Assembly (NCBI GenBank): GCA_041691315.1
Contig: JBEPUW010000005.1
Location: forward strand, 1 to 64,000
Source: Poindextera sp041691315
GTDB lineage: Bacteria > Pseudomonadota > Alphaproteobacteria > Caulobacterales > Caulobacteraceae
DNA length: 64,000 nucleotides
Direction of reading: 5' to 3'
Shown here: positions 49,141 through 58,419 of the stretch, piece by piece
Layout: each line of letters begins with the position of its first letter
Numbering within the stretch: position 1 is the first letter of the stretch
Translations under genes and position numbers: made by a program
Notes under the pieces: model-generated
Told to the model about the DNA's origin: nothing
Databases searched by the model: none
Seen by the model: the letters and a program-made list of their open reading frames with translations, nothing else

Positions 49141-51549
49141 TCAGTACCGCGCGTCGAGCGTGACGCCGACGACCCGGTAGCTGTCGATGGTCAGGAACTG
49201 ATAGGTCGAGAACTGAGACCCGACGATCCCGCCGTCTTCCGTTGCGAAACCGTCCGGCGAGGCGCTGATCGGATAACGCTCGTCCAGGCAGTTGCGGCAG
49301 AAGACCGACAGGCCCCAGCGACTGCCTTCGTCGCGAACGCCGGCGCGCGCACCCAGCAGGTATCGCGGCGACGAACCCGGAAAGCCCGGCGCCGATCCGT
49401 AGTGATAGGTGTCGGAATAGGCCAGATCCGCTTGCAGGAAGCCATCGATCCGCCCAGCGATAGGCCGGTGGTAGTCGCCGGAAAGCGTGACCTTGACACG
49501 CGGCGCAAAGGGCAGTTGCGGCAGGGCCGGGCACGGCCCGGTGCTGCAATTGACCAGGAAGCCCTTGTAGAAGTGCGCGTCGTTGTAGATCGCCGCGGCG
49601 TTGACGCTGAGGTTGTCGGTCAAATCGCCAAACAGGCTGACCTCCGCGCCTTCGCTGATGGCATACCGCGCGTTGCCCTGGATGAAGTTGGCGACCGCCA
49701 TCGCGTTGCTTGGCGGGACATAGATGGTCGTCTGGAAGTTCTGGATGTAGTCGTAGAACAGGCTCGCATCGAGCGCGAAGCGGTTGATCGTCGCCTTAAA
49801 TCCCAACTCGACATCCGTCGGGTATTCGGGTTTCACCAGCAGCGGCGTCTGCGGCAGGCTGGCGACAAAGGTCGCCGCTTCGTTGAGGAAGGGTCCCTTG
49901 TAGCCATGCGACAGCGTGGCGAAGACCATCAGCCGATTGTCGAACTGGTACTGCGCCCCGATCGTGCCGCTCAGCCCCGTCGTGCTCAGCCTTGCCGGCG
50001 CATTGACGTTGGTTCCGGCCGGGCAGGGCTTCTGGACCGCGTCATAGGGAACGCCGCCGGCGAGCGTGCAGGAATTGACCGGAAGCACCGAGAAGAAGCC
50101 GGTGTCGCCCGTATAGATGAAATTGCCGGCGGGAAAGGCGTTCGGGAAAGAATTGAAGCTCAAATCACTCAGATCGTCATGGGTGACCCGCCCGCCCGCG
50201 AACAGCTTCAGCTGCGGCGTGACGTGCCAGTTGACCTGACCGAAGCCCGCATAGTTCTGTTGATTGATGTAGACGTTGATAAGCCTGCGAAATTCCAAGC
50301 CACCGAGCGGGACGCCGAGTTGACCCGTCTGGTCGGTTTCGTCGTGAGTATAGGTCTTTGAATAGTAGAAACCCGCCACGAAGTTGATCGGATCGGACGC
50401 CGCCGACGCTATCCGGGCCTCCTCGCTCCAGGTGCGGTCGAAATACGGCACAAGGTTGCGGTCGAGTATGTTCTGCGGAAGCGTGTCGCCGAATTCGCCG
50501 GAGATGTCCGCGTGGACTTTGAAATCCTCGTTGACCGTTTGGCGAAGCGCGGTGATCGACGTGAAGGTAAGGCCGTGGGGCAGGTTGTAATCGATCTGCA
50601 GCGATCCGCCGGCATTCCAGCGCCCGTAGGTGTCGCCGATATTGACGCCCGGGGCATAGAGGCTGTTGGCGCAGACCCGGTTGTTCGTCGGGCTTGCGAC
50701 GATCCCGCAGGCGGCAAGCGTCTGTTGCAGCGCCGAACCGGGCGGCGCGAAAGTATAGACCTGCACGCCGGCGAAGTCGGCCACGCCGTTGACGCCGTTG
50801 CTGCCCAGCTTCTGGTAGTCGCCGGAGAGATTGATCGTCAGGTCGTTGGTCGGGCGCCACAGTAACCGCGCCCGCACGCCGTCGTCGGTGTTGTGGTCCC
50901 ACTTGTGGAAGAGGGTGTTGAAGACGACATGGCCGGTCGAGTCGTGGTGATAGCTCAATCTGAGCGCGGCGCTGTCGCCCAGCGGCAGATTGCCGACGAC
51001 GTAGGAGTGCACATAGTCGTGGTCGCCAATATCGGCATGCCCGATGGCCTGGTACTGCCCCAGGACCGGCGCATTGGTGACGATGCTGATGACGCCGGCC
51101 GTGGCGTTCTTGCCAAACAGCGTGCCTTGAGGTCCCGACAACACCTCGACGTGATCGAGATCGTACAGCGCATTGGTCAGGGCGCGTCCGAGCACGACGC
51201 CGTCGAGCACCACCGACACCGACTGCTCGGCTGAGCGCCCGAAGCCCTCGGTGCCGATGCTGCGGATCTGGAAGACGCCCTCATCGGAGATGGTCAGGGC
51301 CGGGACCGCCCTGACGAGATCGGTGGTGGTAACGATGTTCTGCCGGTTCAGCTGCTGCGGCGGGATCACGGTAAGGGTGATCGGCACCTGCTGGACTTTT
51401 TCAGGGCGCCGCTGCGCGGTGACCACGACCTCGGCGGCGTCCGCCGATCTGCCGGACTGCGCCATAGCCGGAGCCGCGCACAGGCTGGCTCCGACGGCCA
51501 GCGACAGCAACAAAGCCAGCGTCCCGACAACCTGCCTGCGGCGCATCAT
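49141..51549 (-). CDS. TonB-dependent outer-membrane receptor
   Basis: 802 residues. Signal peptide to about residue 31 (ends A-M-A-Q), TonB box-like segment A-E-V-V-V-T-A, plug domain (V-P-I-T-L-T-V-I, G-P-Q-G-T-L-F-G-K-N-A-T-A-G) and 22-strand barrel ending V-T-L-D-A-R-Y. Of the type common in Caulobacterales and Sphingomonads for importing large or hydrophobic molecules such as glycosides. First gene of the minus-strand operon; the substrate is inferred only from the operon. Confidence 0.92.
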   Translation of the reverse strand: MMRRRQVVGTLALLLSLAVGASLCAAPAMAQSGRSADAAEVVVTAQRRPEKVQQVPITLTVIPPQQLNRQNIVTTTDLVRAVPALTISDEGVFQIRSIGTEGFGRSAEQSVSVVLDGVVLGRALTNALYDLDHVEVLSGPQGTLFGKNATAGVISIVTNAPVLGQYQAIGHADIGDHDYVHSYVVGNLPLGDSAALRLSYHHDSTGHVVFNTLFHKWDHNTDDGVRARLLWRPTNDLTINLSGDYQKLGSNGVNGVADFAGVQVYTFAPPGSALQQTLAACGIVASPTNNRVCANSLYAPGVNIGDTYGRWNAGGSLQIDYNLPHGLTFTSITALRQTVNEDFKVHADISGEFGDTLPQNILDRNLVPYFDRTWSEEARIASAASDPINFVAGFYYSKTYTHDETDQTGQLGVPLGGLEFRRLINVYINQQNYAGFGQVNWHVTPQLKLFAGGRVTHDDLSDLSFNSFPNAFPAGNFIYTGDTGFFSVLPVNSCTLAGGVPYDAVQKPCPAGTNVNAPARLSTTGLSGTIGAQYQFDNRLMVFATLSHGYKGPFLNEAATFVASLPQTPLLVKPEYPTDVELGFKATINRFALDASLFYDYIQNFQTTIYVPPSNAMAVANFIQGNARYAISEGAEVSLFGDLTDNLSVNAAAIYNDAHFYKGFLVNCSTGPCPALPQLPFAPRVKVTLSGDYHRPIAGRIDGFLQADLAYSDTYHYGSAPGFPGSSPRYLLGARAGVRDEGSRWGLSVFCRNCLDERYPISASPDGFATEDGGIVGSQFSTYQFLTIDSYRVVGVTLDARY

Positions 51550-51694
51550 CCTAGCCCTCCCCCGCCAACTCTATCGTGGATGGCGCTATTGCAAGGATTC
51601 GACCGAATATGGACCTATGTCAACTTATCGATTTGATATTGCGCTTGAACGGGGCGGCGGTGCAAACTGCCCGGCGAACCTGGTGAGGCCGCGG
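51550..51694. promoter_or_regulatory. Divergent promoter region of the glycoside locus
   Basis: Region between the TonB receptor (minus) and the fourth PhyH gene (plus). It contains TTATCGATTTGATA (51626-51639), an imperfect palindrome, within an A/T-richer block, as expected for a shared control site. A GntR-type regulator at 39917-40768 is the natural candidate to bind here. Inference only. Confidence 0.4.
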
Positions 51695-52405
51695 ATGGAT
51701 AGGGCGACAGTCGAGCAGTTCCGGCGCGATGGATTCCTCGCCATCCCACAATTGGCGGACGCCGCCACGGTGGCGAAACTCAGCGCGGTCTATGACGCTA
51801 TGCTGCGACACGAGATCGACGTCAGCGCGACGGACAATCCGCTGGGCATGACGACGCGGCAGATCATGATGCCGTCGGCCTATCACCCGATCTTCCGCGA
51901 CAATCCGGCGCGGACCGAGGCTCGCGAGATCGCCAAGGCCCTGCTGGGCGTCGACGATCCGCGTCCGCGATTCGACATGCTCATCTACAAGGAGCCCGGC
52001 CAGCTGGCGACCACGCCCTGGCACCAGGACTTCTCCTACTCGACCATGCCGACGGCGGCGACCGGCAGCAAGATCCCGGCCGATGAAGTGGTGCAGTTCT
52101 GGCTCGCGCTCGACGATGTCGACGAGGAGAACGGCTGCATGCATTTCGTGCCGGGGGCCTATCGCCAACCCCTGCTCGAGCACTACATCGCCGGCGGCGA
52201 CGCGGACTATAGCCAGAGGCTGCTGGCGATCCGGGATGCGGACCAGGCGCTTGATCTGGACAAGGCGGTCGCCTGTCCGCTGAAGGCGGGCGGCGCCACC
52301 GTCCACAACTACGGCACGCCGCATTTCACGTCCGGCAACCGCACCTCCGACCGACCCCGCCGCGCCTACATCTTCAATTTCGCGCGCCGCCGCCCGAACG
52401 AATGA
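51695..52405 (+). CDS. Phytanoyl-CoA dioxygenase-family Fe/2OG oxygenase 4
   Basis: 236 residues from ATG 51695 (GAGG 7 bases upstream); ATG 51617 would add 26 residues without family similarity. H-Q-D in T-P-W-H-Q-D-F-S-Y and distal His in T-V-H-N-Y-G-T-P-H with R-R-A-Y-I-F-N-F. Faces the TonB receptor and its stop overlaps the GH1 start by ATGA. Fourth paralogue in the locus. Confidence 0.85.
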   Translation: MDRATVEQFRRDGFLAIPQLADAATVAKLSAVYDAMLRHEIDVSATDNPLGMTTRQIMMPSAYHPIFRDNPARTEAREIAKALLGVDDPRPRFDMLIYKEPGQLATTPWHQDFSYSTMPTAATGSKIPADEVVQFWLALDDVDEENGCMHFVPGAYRQPLLEHYIAGGDADYSQRLLAIRDADQALDLDKAVACPLKAGGATVHNYGTPHFTSGNRTSDRPRRAYIFNFARRRPNE

Positions 52406-53664
52406 GCGCCTCTCGCGCACCGGCCAACTTCCTTTGGGGGACCGCGACCGCGGCGCACCAGGTCGAGGGCGGCAACACAAATTCGGACTGTTGGGCGCTC
52501 GAACACGCCCAGCCGTCGCTGTTCGCCGAACCGTCCGGCGACGCCGTCGACCACTATCATCGCGTCGCCGAGGACATCGAGATCGCCGCCGGCCTTGGTC
52601 TCAACGCCTACCGATTCTCGATCGAATGGGCGCGGATCGAACCGGAGCCTGGGGTTTTCTCGACCGCGGCGCTCGATCACTATCGGCGCGGCATCGATCT
52701 CTGCCGCGCACACGACATGGCGCCGGTCGTCACCTTCCACCATTTTACCCAGCCACGCTGGATGGCGGGGCTAGGCGGCATGGGCGCCCCGACGTTTCCG
52801 CAGCGCTTCGCCGGCTATTGCGACCGCGCCGCCAGGGCGCTCGATGGCATGGCGTTCGCCTGCACCCTGAACGAGCTCAATCTGCCGATCATGGCCGGCA
52901 GCTATTTCCGTGATCGCGCCAGCCCCGAGGCGCGCGCCGCCGCCGAGCGCGCGCTTGGCGCCGACCTTTCGAGCTTCTTTCTGTTCGCTGAGGCGGCGGC
53001 CGTTCTCGGCAATGGCCTCGCCGCCCACGCCGCGGCCAGAGACGCCATCCGGGCGGCGCGGCCGGGGGTTCCGGTCGGCATGACCCTGGCGATCTCCGAC
53101 GAGGCCGCCGAGCCCGGCGCCGAGGCGCTGCGCGACGACCGGCGCGAGCGGCTCTATGCGCCCTTCCTGGATGCCGCGGCGGGCGATGATTTCGTCGGCA
53201 TCCAGACCTATTCGCGCACCACCTCGCGCGCCGATGGGCGCACGGGTCCGCCGCCCGGCGCGACCCTGACCACGATGGGCTGGGCGGACTGTCCCGAGGC
53301 GCTGGGCGAGGTCTGCCGCTGGGTCGCCAGCCGCTGGCGCACGCCGATGATCGTCACCGAGAACGGCTACCCGGGCGACGACGACGATCGGCGCGCGGCC
53401 TTCATTGCTCAGGCCGTTGCGGGATTGGCCGGCGCGGTCGCCGATGGGGCGGATGTGCGCGGCTATTTCTATTGGTCGCTGCTCGACAATTTCGAATGGC
53501 TCATGGGCTATCGCCAGCGCTTCGGCCTGGTCGGCGTTGATCGCGCCACCCAGAAGCGGACCTTGAAGCAATCGGCCGGTACGCTGCGCGCCCTTGCCAA
53601 GCGGTCCCTTTCCGAGAGCCTGTCGGCTAGGCGCCGCGGCGCCAACGCGAGCTGTCGATTGTAC
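52402..53664 (+). CDS. GH1 beta-glucosidase-like enzyme, lacking its own stop
   Basis: About 420 residues of GH1 sequence: F-L-W-G-T-A-T-A-A-H-Q-V-E-G-G at the N-terminus, acid/base Glu in T-L-N-E-L-N (most GH1 have N-E-P), nucleophile Glu in V-T-E-N-G-Y, and W-S-L-L-D-N-F-E-W-L near the end. No in-frame stop follows the domain; the frame remains open across the opposite strand of the catalase gene to 55914 (1170 codons). The end is given at the catalase stop because the extension has no protein-like similarity. Probably a frameshift or lost stop near 53600. Confidence 0.78.
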
Positions 53665-55845
53665 TCAGGCCGGCACGGCCCTGACCGCGCGACGCGGAAA
53701 GCGGTGCTGGTGCATGGCCTTGATGAAGGCCGCAATGGCGCCGTCGCCCACCGCCACGCCGTCCTCCGGGTCCAGCTGGGGCAGGCCGCTCGCCTTCAAC
53801 ACGGCTTCCGCGCCCGGCAGAAAGGCCAGGGGCTTGCCGTGCCGGAAGGACTCGTTGACGAAGTGGATGGCCAGACCCGATTGGGCGACCAGGCCCGCAC
53901 TCTCGCCGCCCAGCACCACGGCGCCGTCATAGACTACCGACGGCGCGTTCGGCGCCGCGCGGTTGACCTTCTGCGCCTTGCCTTTGGAGTCGGGGAGGGT
54001 CCCGGCATGGGCGCCGATCAGCTCGACGACGCAGCCTTCCGCCTCCAGCGCCTTTTTGGCCGCCTGCAACTGGTCGGCATCGACGCCGTCGCCGACCAGG
54101 AGCGCGATCTTGCGGCCTTTGATCGCCGCCGCCGGCTTGTCCAGGCTGAGCGCCGGCGAGGCGGCGTCCTTGGCCTCGGGCCGCAGCGGGCCGGACGGGT
54201 CGGGGGCCGATGGCGTCGGGTTCTTCGGCGTGCCCATGGGCTTCACCGCGATACCGGTCTGGGCCGAAACCTTCTGCGCCAGCTCGTCGGCGACATTGAC
54301 CAGGAGCTCGTTCATCACGTGGGCGCGCACCTCTTCGTTCTCGACCTGGTTGAGCTCGAAGGCGAAGGCCGCCGCGATATGCGCCTTCTCCCAGTCGGCC
54401 ATGCTGTTCCAGAACATCGTCGCCTGGCTGAAATGGTCGGCGAAGCTCTCGGCGCGCTGGCGGACCTTGTCGCCCTCGACGGCTTGCGGATACGAGCGGA
54501 AGGCCTGGGCCGCCTCCGGCGAATGCATCGGGCAGCCGCCGCCCAGCCGGTTGGGAAAATAGGCGACGCGGCCTTTGTTGATGGTGGTGCGGCCCATGCC
54601 GTCGCGCTGGTTGTTGCGCACCGGGTCCAGCGGCCGGTTGATCGGCAGTTCGGCGAAGTTGGGGCCGACCCGGCGCAGCTGGGTGTCGATGTAGGAGAAG
54701 TTGCGGCCCTGCAGCAGCGGGTCGTTGCTGAAGTCGATGCCGGGCACGATGTGGCCGGTGTGGAAGGCGACCTGCTCGGTCTCGGCGAAATAGTTGTCGG
54801 TGTTGCGGTTCAGCGTCATCTTGCCGACCCGGCGAACCGGGACCAGCTCTTCCGGGATCAGCTTGGTGGCGTCGAGCAGATCGAAGTCGAACTTGAACTC
54901 GTCCTCCTCCTCGACGATCTGCACGCCCAGCTCCCATTCCGGATAGTCGCCACGCTCGATGGCCTCGAACAGATCGCGGCGGTGGAAGTCGGCGTCCTTG
55001 CCGGAGATCTTCTGGCTCTCGTCCCAGACCAGGGAGTGAACCCCCTTGATCGGCTTCCAGTGGAACTTGACGAAGCGCGACTTGCCGGCCGCATTGACCA
55101 GCCGGAAGGTATGGACGCCGAACCCCTCCATCATCGCCAGGCTGCGCGGCAGGGCGCGGTCGCTCATCACCCACATCAGCATGTGCATGCTCTCGGGGGT
55201 CAGCGAGACGAAGTCCCAGAAGGTGTCGTGGGCCGAGGCGGCTTGCGGGATCTCGTTGTTCGGCTCGGGCTTCACCGCGTGGACCAGGTCGGGGAACTTG
55301 ATGGCGTCCTGGATGAAGAAGACCGGCATATTGTTGCCGACCAGGTCCCAGACCCCTTCGTCGGTATAGAACTTGACCGCGAAGCCGCGCACGTCGCGCG
55401 GCGTGTCGGCCGAACCGCGCGAGCCGGCGACGGTGGAAAATCGCACGAAGACCGGGGTCTGCTTGTCCGGGTTGCACAGCAGGTCCGCCTTGGTCAGGTC
55501 GGACAGGTCCTCATAGACCTGGAAGACGCCGTGGGCGGCGACGCCGCGGGCATGGACGACGCGCTCGGGGATGCGCTCGTGGTCGAAATGGGTGATCTTT
55601 TCGCGCAGATGGAAGTCTTCCAGCAGGGCCGGGCCGCGGGGTCCGGCGCGCAGGGTGTGCTGGTCATCGGAGATGGCGACGCCCTGGTTGCCGGTCATGA
55701 CCTCGCCCGGCTCGACCGTATCGGGCGCCAGGTCGGCGGTCTTGCCGGTTTCCTGGCCGAGCGACCTGGCGTCTGCGGCGCTGGCGGACTGGCCGGAGGT
55801 GCGGGCCTTGGGCGGACGGGCGACGCCGCGCGGCGACTTGGCCAT
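53665..55845 (-). CDS. katE: Catalase HPII (large-subunit, with DJ-1-like C-terminal domain)
   Basis: Breaks down hydrogen peroxide. 726 residues, the large clade-2 form. Catalytic His in R-V-V-H-A-R-G, Asn in V-G-N-N-M-P-V-F-F, and haem-ligand Tyr in F-S-Y-I-D-T-Q. The C-terminal extension from about residue 590 (G-R-K-I-A-L-L-V-G-D-G-V) is the flavodoxin/DJ-1-like domain of HPII. Possible stationary-phase or oxidative-stress control is not visible in the 115 bp upstream. Confidence 0.97.
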   Translation of the reverse strand: MAKSPRGVARPPKARTSGQSASAADARSLGQETGKTADLAPDTVEPGEVMTGNQGVAISDDQHTLRAGPRGPALLEDFHLREKITHFDHERIPERVVHARGVAAHGVFQVYEDLSDLTKADLLCNPDKQTPVFVRFSTVAGSRGSADTPRDVRGFAVKFYTDEGVWDLVGNNMPVFFIQDAIKFPDLVHAVKPEPNNEIPQAASAHDTFWDFVSLTPESMHMLMWVMSDRALPRSLAMMEGFGVHTFRLVNAAGKSRFVKFHWKPIKGVHSLVWDESQKISGKDADFHRRDLFEAIERGDYPEWELGVQIVEEEDEFKFDFDLLDATKLIPEELVPVRRVGKMTLNRNTDNYFAETEQVAFHTGHIVPGIDFSNDPLLQGRNFSYIDTQLRRVGPNFAELPINRPLDPVRNNQRDGMGRTTINKGRVAYFPNRLGGGCPMHSPEAAQAFRSYPQAVEGDKVRQRAESFADHFSQATMFWNSMADWEKAHIAAAFAFELNQVENEEVRAHVMNELLVNVADELAQKVSAQTGIAVKPMGTPKNPTPSAPDPSGPLRPEAKDAASPALSLDKPAAAIKGRKIALLVGDGVDADQLQAAKKALEAEGCVVELIGAHAGTLPDSKGKAQKVNRAAPNAPSVVYDGAVVLGGESAGLVAQSGLAIHFVNESFRHGKPLAFLPGAEAVLKASGLPQLDPEDGVAVGDGAIAAFIKAMHQHRFPRRAVRAVPA

Positions 55846-55960
55846 TCTTGCGTTCTCCTCGAAAAATTGGTGTCGCCAGCCCGTGACCCCGAGCCTGGCG
55901 AGGCGTGGCGATAACCCGACCGCGGGTGCGAGGTTCCTACGGCTCAGTTGGCCGCAATCC

Positions 55961-56872
55961 TCAGGCTCTCAGGCGGTTGTGGATGTCGGTGGCGGCGATG
56001 GCGGCCTCGGCCTCGGCGATGCTGATCTGGTTTAAGCCCCGCACCACGTCGCCAACGGCATAGAGGCCGTCGACGGAGGTCTTCTGATGGTCGTCGACCA
56101 CCAGGCAGCCGGCGTCGTTGGTCCGGGCGCCCAGGGTCACGGCGAGGCCGGTCCGATTGTCCATGCCCAGCGCGGAATAAACCGTGTCGAAGGCTCGGTG
56201 CCGGCCATCGCGGAGGGTGATTTCGACAGCGTGGCGGCCTTCGAGATCGACACCGACGATCTCGGTCTCGATCAGGTCGATCCCCGCGTCGGCGAGTCGA
56301 GCCCGGACGTCGGCGTCCAAATCGGGTGGTTCTCCCGCGTGCAGCAGCGTTACGCGCGGACTGTAGTCGCGCAGGAAGCGGGCCTCGCCCGCGCCCCGTT
56401 CGCCGATGCCGATGACGCCGATCTCCTTGTCGATCACTTCATAAGCGTCGCAGATCGGACAGACGCGGATCAACGCCTTTTTCACCGCCTCGTCGAAGTT
56501 GGCGGCCGGCGGCCGGTCGGCGACGCCGGTCGCCAGGATGACGAAGCGGGCGCGGATTTCGCTGCCGTCGAGGTCGCAAGCGAAACCGTCGCCGTCGCGG
56601 CGGATCGCGTCGACCTCACCCCGCTGAATCACCGCGCCATACCGCTCGGCCTGCGCCTTCATCCGCGCCCACAGCACGCGGCCTTCGACCCCATCCGGGA
56701 AACCCGGATGGTTGTGGGTGATCGGGATGAGACCCAGCCGGCTCTGACCGGCGTCCACCAGGGCGAAGCTGCGGCGAAAGCGGCCGAGATAGATGGCGGC
56801 CGTCAGCCCGGCCGGCCCGGCGCCGACGATCAGGGCGTCGAATACAGTCGGCTCCGCGCGGCCAATGGCCAT
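55961..56872 (-). CDS. Thioredoxin-reductase-like FAD/NAD(P) oxidoreductase
   Basis: 303 residues. FAD motif V-G-A-G-P-A-G-L-T-A-A at the start, then redox pair C-P-I-C-D in the thioredoxin-reductase position, second dinucleotide motif G-I-G-E-R-G-A-G-E-A (NADP site) and G-D-V-V-R-G-L-N-Q-I at the end. The NADP motif lacks the usual G-G, so cofactor preference is unclear. Overlaps the small gene before it by one base. Could reduce thioredoxin or a small redox protein. Confidence 0.85.
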   Translation of the reverse strand: MAIGRAEPTVFDALIVGAGPAGLTAAIYLGRFRRSFALVDAGQSRLGLIPITHNHPGFPDGVEGRVLWARMKAQAERYGAVIQRGEVDAIRRDGDGFACDLDGSEIRARFVILATGVADRPPAANFDEAVKKALIRVCPICDAYEVIDKEIGVIGIGERGAGEARFLRDYSPRVTLLHAGEPPDLDADVRARLADAGIDLIETEIVGVDLEGRHAVEITLRDGRHRAFDTVYSALGMDNRTGLAVTLGARTNDAGCLVVDDHQKTSVDGLYAVGDVVRGLNQISIAEAEAAIAATDIHNRLRA

Positions 56873-57078
56873 CAGCCCGTCTTCAGGACCTTGTCGGCCT
56901 TCTTGTCGATCTTGCCTTCCTCGACCTTGGACATGCGCCCGGCCTTCACGGCTTGGCTGGCCCGGGCCTTGGCGTTGCCGGCATGGGCCTTGTCCTCGAT
57001 CGGATAGTCGCGCTTTTCGGGCTCGGCGAAGTCGGATTTCGGCAGCTTGTTGCGGGTCTTGGCTTTCAGGTCGGCCAT
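56872..57078 (-). CDS. Small basic protein, DUF6582-like
   Basis: 68 residues from ATG 57078 (GGAGA upstream). Pattern K-L-P-K-S-D-F-A-E-P-E-K-R-D-Y-P-I, H-A-G-N-A-K-A-R-A-S-Q is that of DUF6582 proteins, small lysine-rich proteins of unknown role seen in alphaproteobacteria. Lies in front of and overlaps the reductase gene by one base, so co-expressed. Confidence 0.65.
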   Translation of the reverse strand: MADLKAKTRNKLPKSDFAEPEKRDYPIEDKAHAGNAKARASQAVKAGRMSKVEEGKIDKKADKVLKTG

Positions 57079-57324
57079 GGCGGTCTCCATCGCTTGAACC
57101 CCTGCAACGCCCGGCGTTTAGGGTTGTTCAATCCGCCCGGCGCATCGTCCGAAACCGCGACCGTTCTGGCCGTTGACAAGCCCGGAGTTACTCTCGATGA
57201 ATTGCGCCAACCCCTTGGGGACGCGGCGTCTCCTCAGGGGTCCTTCGACCGCGCCCCGCGGACGAAATGATCGCCGCGCACTGCGGCTTTGCGCATGGCC
57301 GCGTCGGCGAGCTGGGGGCTGGCC

Positions 57325-58419
57325 ATGGCAAAATCCACCAAGCGTGCGCCCGGGCCCGCGCCGGCGAAGCCTGCCGTCAAGCGCACGCGCAAAGCCGCAG
57401 CGCCGAAGGCTGCCGTGAGCGCGCCCGAACCCGCGCCGCCGCCACCACCACCCGCGCCGCCAGCGCGACGCGGACTGGATCTGGCCAGGCTGGCCCTGGA
57501 CCGGACGGCCGTCCTCTTCATCGGTCTGGTCGTCGGCGCCGCCATCTATGGATCGTTCATCGTCGACCGCAGCGCCCGCGCTGTCCCGGTCGGCGGGCCG
57601 ATCGGCGTGTCGCACCCGGCCAAGCCCGGCGCGGCAGTTCAGTCGGCCGTCCCCGTCGGCATCGACTGCGCCGTGCCCTTCTATCCGCGTCTGTTGAAGA
57701 CCGTGTCCAATGGCGACCCGATCACCGTCGGCGTCTTCGGCGACAGTTTCGGCGAAGGCATCTGGGCGGCGCTCTACTGGACCCTGCCGAAGAGCGAGCA
57801 CTATCAGGTGATCAAGTTCGCCGAGCGCTCGACTGGCTTCACCCGCTATCAGAGCCTCAATCTGGAGGACAAGGCCACCACCGACATCGCCGCCCAGCCG
57901 GTGGACATCGCGGTGATCAGTTTCGGTGCCAACGACACCCAGGGCATCTATGACGACGGCCACGTCTATCCGCTGCTCAGCCCCGGCTGGAAGCAAGCCT
58001 ACGGCCGGCGGGTGGCGCGCTACATCGCCCTGCTGCGGGTGCAGGGCGCGATGGTCTATTGGATCGGCCTGCCGAAAATGCGCAATCCGCAGTTCGACAG
58101 CCAAATCGCCGCCATGAATGACTTCTACAGCGGTGAGATGGCGGCGCTCGACGTGCCCTTCCTGCCGACGGAGGCGCTGTCCGTCGACGACCAGGGCCAG
58201 TTCAGCATCCGGCTTGTCGATCCGAAGACCAAGAAGGATGAGATCATGCGCGCCGACGACGGCATCCACATGTCGATACCGGGCTATGAGCGCATCACCG
58301 CGCCGCTGGTCCAGCGCATCAAGACCTATGTCGCCAGTTCGCGCGACATGGCCGCGACCGCAGCACCTTCGGGCGCCGGGGCTCAACAGGTCGCTTCGGC
58401 CAGTGGGCGCGGTACATGA
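57325..58419 (+). CDS. Membrane-anchored SGNH hydrolase-like protein (DUF459-type)
   Basis: 364 residues from ATG 57325. Long Ala/Pro/Lys-rich cytoplasmic tail (to about 55), one membrane helix (about 62-80), then an SGNH domain: F-G-D-S-F-G-E-G (Ser), F-G-A-N-D-T-Q (Asn) and D-D-G-I-H-M-S (Asp/His). Acts in the periplasm. GTTGACAAG at 57172-57180 may be the promoter -35 element. Stop overlaps the next SGNH gene by ATGA. Confidence 0.8.
   Translation: MAKSTKRAPGPAPAKPAVKRTRKAAAPKAAVSAPEPAPPPPPPAPPARRGLDLARLALDRTAVLFIGLVVGAAIYGSFIVDRSARAVPVGGPIGVSHPAKPGAAVQSAVPVGIDCAVPFYPRLLKTVSNGDPITVGVFGDSFGEGIWAALYWTLPKSEHYQVIKFAERSTGFTRYQSLNLEDKATTDIAAQPVDIAVISFGANDTQGIYDDGHVYPLLSPGWKQAYGRRVARYIALLRVQGAMVYWIGLPKMRNPQFDSQIAAMNDFYSGEMAALDVPFLPTEALSVDDQGQFSIRLVDPKTKKDEIMRADDGIHMSIPGYERITAPLVQRIKTYVASSRDMAATAAPSGAGAQQVASASGRGT

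Noticed and set aside
53665..55914. C-terminal 750 codons of the GH1 frame as a real fusion domain
   Set aside because: Entirely antisense to a complete catalase with all catalytic residues; the predicted sequence is low-complexity with no hydrophobic pattern.
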